Origin: VFJQ01 sp044226525 | GTDB lineage: Bacteria > Verrucomicrobiota > Verrucomicrobiia > Chthoniobacterales > Chthoniobacteraceae | Assembly: GCA_044226525.1 (NCBI GenBank) | Contig: JBGAGV010000014.1 | Coordinates: 1-64,000 of the forward strand | Length of the DNA stretch: 64,000 nucleotides | Reading direction: 5' to 3' | In this document: piece by piece, positions 58,637 through 64,000 of the stretch | Position numbering within the stretch: position 1 is the stretch's first letter | How the letters are laid out: each line of letters starts with the position of its first letter | Position numbers and translations under genes: made by a program | Notes under the pieces: model-generated | Databases searched by the model: none | Seen by the model: the letters and a program-made list of their open reading frames with translations, nothing else | Told to the model about the DNA's origin: nothing

Positions 58637-58658
58637 CGTCACCCGGACGTAACAATCC
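58637..58658 (+). promoter_or_regulatory. Pho-box-like repeat abutting the phoU start
   Basis: CGTCACCCGGA and CGTAACAATCC at 11-bp spacing, 19 of 22 identical to the site before pstS. Unlike that site, it directly touches the phoU ATG and leaves no room for a promoter and leader, so its role is uncertain. Confidence 0.55.
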
Positions 58659-59336
58659 ATGAGTCAATTTTGGGAAATGCACCTGAGCACCATCCGCGAG
58701 CAACTTCTAATGATGAGTGGTCTCGCCGAGAGAAACCTCGCCGTGGCCATGCGCGCCCTGATGGAGCGCGACGACAAACTTTGCGACGTGGTCGAACAAG
58801 AGGATACCCAGATCGACCAGCTCGAAATTCACATCGACGAACTCGTCATCACTTATATTTCCACGCATGGCGCGATGGCCAAGGATTGCCGGTTGCTACT
58901 GGCGGCTTCGAAGATCGCCAGCAATCTGGAACGGATCGGCGATTCGGCGACCACCATCGCGCGCCGCTCGCGAGAGCTGAACAAGGAACCACTGCTCAAG
59001 CCACTTATCGATATTCCGATCATGGCCGACCTCGCCAGCGACATGCTGCGCGATAGCATCACCGCTTTCATCGACGGGAATGCCGACCTCGCGGTGGAAA
59101 TCGTCGCGCGTGACCGCAGCGTGAACGACCTCAATCGCCAGGTGGCTCGCGATATGACCGCCGAGATGCAGGGCAATCCGAAGTCGATCACGCGTGCGAT
59201 CAATCTTCTCACCATTGCCAAAACCCTCGAGCGGGTGGCCGATCACGCCACGAACATCGCGGAGGAAGCCTTTTACCTCGCTCGTGGCCAGGACATTCGC
59301 CACGAGCACTCGCTCAAGAAGCAGGAGAGCGCGTAA
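58659..59336 (+). CDS. phoU: Phosphate signalling protein PhoU
   Basis: 225 residues made of two three-helix PhoU repeats. Metal-binding-type motifs are SNLERIGDSATTIAR in repeat 1 and KTLERVADHATNIAEEAFYL in repeat 2, as in other PhoU proteins. It restrains PhoR-PhoB signalling when PstSCAB is saturated. It lies after pstB and before the DUF47-pit pair; PhoR/PhoB are not in the window. The start is taken at ATG 58659; an ATG at 58677 is also possible. Confidence 0.96.
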   Translation: MSQFWEMHLSTIREQLLMMSGLAERNLAVAMRALMERDDKLCDVVEQEDTQIDQLEIHIDELVITYISTHGAMAKDCRLLLAASKIASNLERIGDSATTIARRSRELNKEPLLKPLIDIPIMADLASDMLRDSITAFIDGNADLAVEIVARDRSVNDLNRQVARDMTAEMQGNPKSITRAINLLTIAKTLERVADHATNIAEEAFYLARGQDIRHEHSLKKQESA

Positions 59337-59403
59337 ACTCCCTTACGATTCAGCTTGGCGCAGACGCGAACCCTGCTGCGATGCGCCCCAACACCCAGAT
59401 TCC

Positions 59404-60042
59404 ATGTCAGCCCTACAACGTCTCCTCGGTCGCGACCGCAAATTTTTCGAACTCCTCTCCGCCAGCGCGGCGGAAGCCCGCGCGGGCACCCAGCGCTTGA
59501 GCGAACTGGTGGAGCAACTCGGAAAGGGGACCGCCGAAGCTCAGTTGGTGGAGATCGGTCGCAAGCGGTCCGCGCATAAGCAGATCAGCAACGAGATCAC
59601 GGAAGCGCTCTGCAAGCAGTTCTACACCCCGCTGGAGCGGGAGGACATCGAGCAACTTTCCGACGCGCTTTATAAGATTTCCAAGACGGTCGAGAAGAGT
59701 GCCGAGCGCCTGGCGATCAGCCCTTCGATGAAAAGCCTGCCCACCGTGCAGAAGCAGCTCGCGCTGCTCGTGCGCGGTGCGGAACTGGTGGAGAAGATGG
59801 TGACCGATCTGTGCGCTGGCGGACACGGTGAGGAGGTGAAGGATGAATACGCGCAGCTCCAGGCCGTGGAGGCCGAAGCGGACCGCGCGATGAGCGATCT
59901 CCTCCAGACGCTCTACCGGGACGAGACCGAGGCCCGGGTGATCATTTCGTGGAAGGACGTTTACGACCTGCTGGAAAAAGCGGTCGATCGTTGCCGCGAC
60001 GCCGGCTTCGTCGTCTTCCACGTCGCTCTAAAAAACGCCTGA
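59404..60042 (+). CDS. DUF47 family (PhoU-like) phosphate transport accessory protein
   Basis: 212 residues from the ATG giving MSALQRLLGRDRKFFELLSA; the longer frame upstream is a shadow of phoU. All-helical with the DUF47/PhoU_div pattern (FFELLSASAAEARAGTQRLS, FYTPLEREDIEQLSDALYKI, VISWKDVYDLLEKAVDRCRD). In many bacteria this protein is encoded next to Pit and modulates its activity. It is 9 bp upstream of the Pit gene, consistent with that role. Confidence 0.94.
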   Translation: MSALQRLLGRDRKFFELLSASAAEARAGTQRLSELVEQLGKGTAEAQLVEIGRKRSAHKQISNEITEALCKQFYTPLEREDIEQLSDALYKISKTVEKSAERLAISPSMKSLPTVQKQLALLVRGAELVEKMVTDLCAGGHGEEVKDEYAQLQAVEAEADRAMSDLLQTLYRDETEARVIISWKDVYDLLEKAVDRCRDAGFVVFHVALKNA

Positions 60043-60051
60043 CCCTTTCGC

Positions 60052-61137
60052 ATGGGCCTGTTGCTCACGGTTATCCTCGTGGCGCTGGTGTTTGAATACA
60101 TCAACGGTTTCCACGATACGGCGAACTCCATCGCCACGGTCGTCTCGACCAAGGTTCTTACTCCGCGCCTCGCCATCGCACTGGCGGCGATTACCAACCT
60201 CGTCGGTGCACTGTGGGGCACGGCGGTCGCGAAGACCATTTCTTCGGGGCTCGTCGATTCGAAGGTCGTCGAAATGGCGCCGGAAATCATCATCGCCAGC
60301 GCACTGCTCGGCGGCATCATCTGGAATCTCGCGACGTGGTGGTTTGGGCTGCCTTCCAGTTCCACCCACGCCCTCGTGGGCGGCCTGTGCGGCGCTGCCG
60401 TGGCGGGTTCACACGGGCATCTGGGCGCCATCATCTGGACCAAAGTGAAGGACGGCGCGCCGTGGTATAAGAATGAAGGCGTGCTCTACAAGGTCGTGCT
60501 GCCGATGGTCTCGTCGCCGGTGGTCGGGTTCCTTGTTGGCTTGATCCTCATGTCGCTGCTCACACTGCTGGTCAGTTCGTGGCGGCCGGCGATTGTAAGC
60601 CATCTCTTCGGCAAGCTCCAGTTGCTCAGCGCGGGTTATATGGGCTTCAGCCACGGCAGTAACGATGCGCAGAAGACGATGGGCATCATCTGCCTCGCGC
60701 TGATCACGGCGACCAAGGCGGGCACTCTGGATCAGGCGCCGTCGTGGCTCCATTTCCTGCGCACGGCGCCCGAGGCAGCGGCGTCCATTCCGCTCTGGAT
60801 CAAGCTGTCCTGCGCTTTGGTCATGTCGGCCGGCACCGCCGCGGGTGGATGGAAGATCATTCAGACGATGGGGCACAAGATGGTGAAGTTGCAGCCGATT
60901 CATGGCTTCGCGGCGGAAACCACTGCGGCCAGCGTGCTCATGGTGGCGCAGTCCTTTGGCATGCCGGTTTCGACGACCCACGCCATTAGCACCAGCATCA
61001 TGGGCGTGGGTTGTGCCAAGCGTCCCGGGGCGCTGAATCTCCCGATCATCCAGCGTATTCTGCTCGCCTGGGTGCTCACGCTGCCCGCCACCGGTTTGCT
61101 CGGCTATCTCATCGCGCGGCTCTGGATGGGCGCCTGA
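60052..61137 (+). CDS. pit: Low-affinity inorganic phosphate transporter Pit
   Basis: 361 residues, about ten membrane segments in two homologous halves. Pit/PHO4 signatures are YINGFHDTANSIATVVSTKVLTPR in part, LPSSSTHALVGGLCGAA, GFSHGSNDAQKTMGII and PVSTTHAISTSIMGVG. It imports metal-phosphate with protons (or Na+). Encoded directly after the DUF47 protein, so the window has both high-affinity (Pst) and low-affinity (Pit) phosphate uptake in one locus. Confidence 0.96.
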   Translation: MGLLLTVILVALVFEYINGFHDTANSIATVVSTKVLTPRLAIALAAITNLVGALWGTAVAKTISSGLVDSKVVEMAPEIIIASALLGGIIWNLATWWFGLPSSSTHALVGGLCGAAVAGSHGHLGAIIWTKVKDGAPWYKNEGVLYKVVLPMVSSPVVGFLVGLILMSLLTLLVSSWRPAIVSHLFGKLQLLSAGYMGFSHGSNDAQKTMGIICLALITATKAGTLDQAPSWLHFLRTAPEAAASIPLWIKLSCALVMSAGTAAGGWKIIQTMGHKMVKLQPIHGFAAETTAASVLMVAQSFGMPVSTTHAISTSIMGVGCAKRPGALNLPIIQRILLAWVLTLPATGLLGYLIARLWMGA

Positions 61138-61150
61138 GGCGCACATTGCG

Positions 61151-61175
61151 TCACACCCGTTGCACGCAGGTGTGA
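61151..61175. promoter_or_regulatory. Inverted repeat between pit and uvrB
   Basis: TCACACC (61151-61157) and GGTGTGA (61169-61175) form a perfect 7-bp repeat around CGTTGCACGCA, ending 21 bp before the uvrB ATG. It could be an operator for uvrB or the pit transcription end. It does not match the CTGT-N8-ACAG or GAAC-N4-GTTC SOS boxes. Confidence 0.45.
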
Positions 61176-61196
61176 GCCCGCCTACGGTGCGTGGTT

Positions 61197-63410
61197 ATGC
61201 CTTTTCAGCTCGCTTCGCAGTATTCGCCTCGGGGAGACCAGGCGCAGGCCATTGCCAAGCTGAGCAAATCTGTGCTGGCCGGGAATCGGCACCAGACGCT
61301 TCTGGGCGTCACGGGTTCCGGGAAGACCTTCACGGTGGCGAATGTCATCCGCGACCTGGACAAGCCGACGCTGATCATTTCGCACAACAAGACCCTCGCT
61401 GCGCAGCTCTACTCGGAGTTCAAACAGTTCTTCCCCGACAACGCGGTCGAATACTTCGTCAGTTACTTCGACTACTATCAGCCCGAGGCCTACATCGCGC
61501 GCACGGACACTTACATCGAAAAGGATTCGTCGATTAACGAAGAGATCGAGCGCCTGCGCCTTTCCACCACCTCGGCCCTGCTCTCGCGGAGGGATGTCAT
61601 CGTCGTCGCCAGTGTGTCGTGCATTTACGGGTTGGGTTCGCCGGAGGACTATATGAACATGTTGCTGACCATGAAGGTCGGTCAGCAGATGACCCGCGAG
61701 ATGGCGCTCGCGAAGCTGGTGGACATGCTCTACGAGCGCAACGACATCGGCTTCGGCCGTGGCCGGTTTCGCGTGCGCGGCGACGTGATCGAGGTGCAGC
61801 CCGCCAACCTCGACGACCAGGCAATCCGCATCGAGTTCTTCGGCGACGAAATCGACCGCATCTCCACCTTCGATCCGCTGACCGGGCACACCTACGAGGC
61901 GATCAGCATGGTGACGCTGTATCCCGCGAAGCAGTTCGTGACGCCTTACGACAAGATGCTGCGCGCCATGACGACCATTCGCGAGGAGATGGATGAGCGC
62001 ATCATCTGGTTTGAAAAGCAGGGCAAGCTCCTGGAAGCGCAGCGCCTCAAGATGCGCACCGAATACGATCTCGAGATGATGCAGGAGATGGGTTTCTGCT
62101 CCGGGATCGAAAACTACTCGCGCCATCTCAGCGGGCGTCCGCCCGGGTCGCGCCCGTTCACGCTCATGGATTTCTTCCCGCGCGACTACCTCGTCGTGAT
62201 CGACGAATCACACGCTACGGTGCCGCAGGTTGGCGGCATGTATGAAGGCGACCGCTCGCGCAAGTCCGTGCTGGTCGAATACGGCTTCCGTCTCCCCAGC
62301 GCGATGGACAACCGCCCGCTGCGATTCGAGGAGTTCATGCAGATGGCCGGGCAGCTCCTTTACGTTAGCGCCACCCCGGGCGCGTTCGAGATTCAGAACT
62401 CGATGGTTGGCAACACGCGTTACATTCCGCATTCCCGCACACAGCTCGGCAAGGACGTCGATGTGCCGATGGCCGTGGCTGGCAGCGGCCAGAAAGGTGA
62501 GGTGAAAACCAGCGGTGCCGAACAACCCATCGACTCCTTCGACACCACGACGCCGGGCTCTCCGCTGGTAGTCGAGCAAATCATTCGCCCGACGGGCCTG
62601 CTCGATCCACAGATCACCATCCGCCCGCTCAAGGGGCAGATCGACGAGACGATGGACCTTTGCCGTCAGCGCGTAGAACTCGGGGAGCGCGTGCTCATCA
62701 CCACCCTCACCAAACGCACCGCGGAAGACCTCAGCGATTACCTGAAGGACGTGGGTCTTAAGGTCCGCTATCTTCACAGCGATATCGACACGATCGAACG
62801 TGTGGAAATCCTGCGCGCTCTTCGCGCGGCGGAGTTCGATATTCTGGTCGGCATCAATCTCCTCCGTGAAGGCCTCGACCTGCCGGAAGTGTCGCTGGTG
62901 TGCATTCTCGACGCCGACAAGGAGGGCTATCTTCGCTCACAAACTTCGCTCATCCAGACAGCCGGTCGTGCGGCCCGCCACGTGAACGGGCACGTCTATC
63001 TCTTTGCCGATCAGGTGACGGGTTCCATGCAGGCGCTCCTCGACATCACCGAATATCGCCGCGCCCGGCAGATCGAATATAACGAGAAGCACCGTATCAC
63101 GCCGCGGAGCGTGCAGCGGGCCGTGCAGGAGAGCCTGCACACGCTGCTCAAGGGGCGCGAGGTCGAGGCGTCCGTCGTCCGCGAAACGGGCGCTGACCTC
63201 AATCTTACCGACCTTCTGCGCGAACTCGAAGACGAAATGCTCACCGCTTCGGCGAACCTGGAGTTCGAAAAAGCCGCCCTGCTACGCGACCAGATCGGGG
63301 AACTCAAAGTCGGCGCCGGCCTCGACAAAATCGAGCCTCGCCACAAACCCATCAACTACCGCGACCTCAAAGCCAAAAAGGGCGGACGCAAACCGAAGGC
63401 GCGGGCTTAA
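61197..63410 (+). CDS. uvrB: Excinuclease ABC subunit B
   Basis: 737 residues from the ATG giving MPFQLASQYSPRGDQAQAIA. Walker A GVTGSGKT, the UvrB beta-hairpin region YFVSYFDYYQPEAYIARTDTYIEKD in part, DEFHA-equivalent VVIDESHATVPQ, helicase motif VI QTAGRAARHVNG and the C-terminal UVR domain (LEFEKAALLRDQI) that contacts UvrC. It verifies DNA damage in nucleotide-excision repair. UvrA and UvrC are not in the window. A longer UvrB (vs ~670) with a Lys-rich tail is common in this phylum. Confidence 0.97.
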   Translation: MPFQLASQYSPRGDQAQAIAKLSKSVLAGNRHQTLLGVTGSGKTFTVANVIRDLDKPTLIISHNKTLAAQLYSEFKQFFPDNAVEYFVSYFDYYQPEAYIARTDTYIEKDSSINEEIERLRLSTTSALLSRRDVIVVASVSCIYGLGSPEDYMNMLLTMKVGQQMTREMALAKLVDMLYERNDIGFGRGRFRVRGDVIEVQPANLDDQAIRIEFFGDEIDRISTFDPLTGHTYEAISMVTLYPAKQFVTPYDKMLRAMTTIREEMDERIIWFEKQGKLLEAQRLKMRTEYDLEMMQEMGFCSGIENYSRHLSGRPPGSRPFTLMDFFPRDYLVVIDESHATVPQVGGMYEGDRSRKSVLVEYGFRLPSAMDNRPLRFEEFMQMAGQLLYVSATPGAFEIQNSMVGNTRYIPHSRTQLGKDVDVPMAVAGSGQKGEVKTSGAEQPIDSFDTTTPGSPLVVEQIIRPTGLLDPQITIRPLKGQIDETMDLCRQRVELGERVLITTLTKRTAEDLSDYLKDVGLKVRYLHSDIDTIERVEILRALRAAEFDILVGINLLREGLDLPEVSLVCILDADKEGYLRSQTSLIQTAGRAARHVNGHVYLFADQVTGSMQALLDITEYRRARQIEYNEKHRITPRSVQRAVQESLHTLLKGREVEASVVRETGADLNLTDLLRELEDEMLTASANLEFEKAALLRDQIGELKVGAGLDKIEPRHKPINYRDLKAKKGGRKPKARA

Positions 63411-63596
63411 CGTCACTCGTTCATGAGTGTCAGGCGTGAGAAAGGTGGCACCTTCCCACGGTTAGTTAATTCCCTTAATAAATCTCGGTAAACTACCGAA
63501 AACGGCAGTCGGAAAAACCTCGCTTCTAATTAGGTAAAGTCCTGCAATTGGCACAGTCGATCTCGATCGGCGGGATCGCCCGGAACACTGCTGCCT
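63411..63596. other. AT-richer intergenic region before the right-edge gene
   Basis: No gene visible. It holds a short palindrome AAGGTGGCACCTT (about 63444-63456), possibly the uvrB transcription end, and CGGTAAACTACCG (about 63487-63499). The 63460-63545 stretch is clearly AT-rich and is the likely promoter region of the following gene. Confidence 0.5.
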
Positions 63597-64000
63597 ATGA
63601 AGACCAATGCTTGCATTCGTGGCGTTCGGATCGTGTGCGCCATTTTCGCGCTGGCCGGGATACCAACGGCACGGGGCGGAACTTACACATTTATCCGGAT
63701 CGCTGCTTCCCCCGGCACCCTCGGCGTGCCCAATGCGGTGCCCACGTTGAACAATGCTGGGCAGGTCGCCTTCGACGGCCTCTCCGGGACCGAAGCGCGC
63801 ATTGTTCGCGGCAGTGGCGGACCGCTTACGACCATCGCCGCGCAAAATACCGGTGCTCTGACGCCAACGCTCGTTGGATTCACCGGTGGCGCTTACGCGA
63901 TCAATGCGTCGGGCCAGGTCGCGTTTGGCGCCTACAACGACGGTCCCGGGTCTGGAGTTTATCGCGGCGACGGCACCACGCTGGTCGCGCTCGACGACAC
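63597..64000 (+). CDS. Secreted repeat protein (DUF7453-like), 3' truncated by window
   Basis: 134 residues before the window ends. The signal peptide (MKTNACIRGVRIVCAIFALA, cleavage near ARGGTY) is followed by repeats centred on PTLNNAGQVAFDG and AINASGQVAFGAY, with VYRGDGTTLVAL between. The NxxGQVAF pattern is that of a propeller-like repeat family (often annotated DUF7453 or choice-of-anchor) secreted by Planctomycetes and Verrucomicrobia. The frame stays open to base 64000. Opposite-strand frames here are shadows. Confidence 0.8.
   Translation, partial: MKTNACIRGVRIVCAIFALAGIPTARGGTYTFIRIAASPGTLGVPNAVPTLNNAGQVAFDGLSGTEARIVRGSGGPLTTIAAQNTGALTPTLVGFTGGAYAINASGQVAFGAYNDGPGSGVYRGDGTTLVALDD

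Noticed and set aside
61150..61172. GTCAC upstream of uvrB as another Pho box
   Set aside because: Only the first half-site fits; the second 11-bp unit does not match.
1..64000. tRNA, rRNA or CRISPR array
   Set aside because: Intergenic regions were read by eye; no cloverleaf-like sequence, rRNA segment or regularly spaced direct-repeat array was recognised.

Overview
The window is high-GC DNA that reads as a free-living, Gram-negative member of the Verrucomicrobiota, probably near the Chthoniobacter/Spartobacteria branch. This is inferred from gene content, not from a marker tree. The evidence is a PVC-type dehydrogenase/HEAT/cytochrome c protein at the left edge, LpxD and several outer-membrane porins, a secreted protein with the LESRIAPA motif, TIGR03803-type repeat proteins, and intergenic palindromes of the WPAGTPALHG shadow-ORF type. 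No rRNA, tRNA or CRISPR array was recognised.

Layout. 1-6.3 kb: a truncated PVC cytochrome gene, an AI-2E-type permease with a small membrane partner, a pair of small lower-GC genes, and an unknown 328-aa gene. 6.6-9.6 kb: a large WD40-ROC GTPase-zinc ribbon-TIR protein. 9.8-15.1 kb: an RRM protein, small hypotheticals, lpxD and a DinG-like helicase. 15.1-28.6 kb: a nitrogen-scavenging locus consisting of a porin, urtABCDE, a CHASE hybrid kinase with a sigma-54 response regulator, a second paralogous porin, a biuret-hydrolase-like enzyme and a cupin. Both porins have -24/-12 promoter candidates, and an intrinsic terminator separates urtA from urtBCDE. 28.9-40.6 kb: secreted and envelope proteins (a cyclophilin with PKD/Calx-beta/FCCH modules, a glycine-rich beta-helix protein, a TIGR03803 repeat protein, an AEC carrier, a BsuPI-like lipoprotein and an esterase). 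40.6-41.0 kb: a MITE-like element with 19-bp inverted termini. 41.1-50.9 kb: a lysine-rich protein, rimO, a TIR-NB-ARC-TPR protein, a GDSL hydrolase, VF530, a VapBC-like pair, an orphan ARC/Mpa AAA ATPase, a GH25 lysozyme and a DUF4142-like protein. 51.0-61.1 kb: a phosphate locus (porin, pstSCAB, phoU, a DUF47 protein, pit) with 11-bp-phased Pho-box-like repeats. 61.2-63.4 kb: uvrB. The right edge cuts a secreted repeat protein.

How it works together. The two nutrient loci share a design: an outer-membrane porin, a periplasmic binding protein, an ABC importer and a regulatory site. The nitrogen locus also encodes its own two-component regulator and an amidohydrolase for a urea-like oligomer. 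The two TIR proteins are built like eukaryotic innate-immune receptors (repeat sensor, NTPase switch, TIR effector) and are the best candidates for uncharacterised conflict systems. At least two families of palindromic dispersed repeats punctuate the region, and one copy lies in frame inside the TIR-NB-ARC gene.
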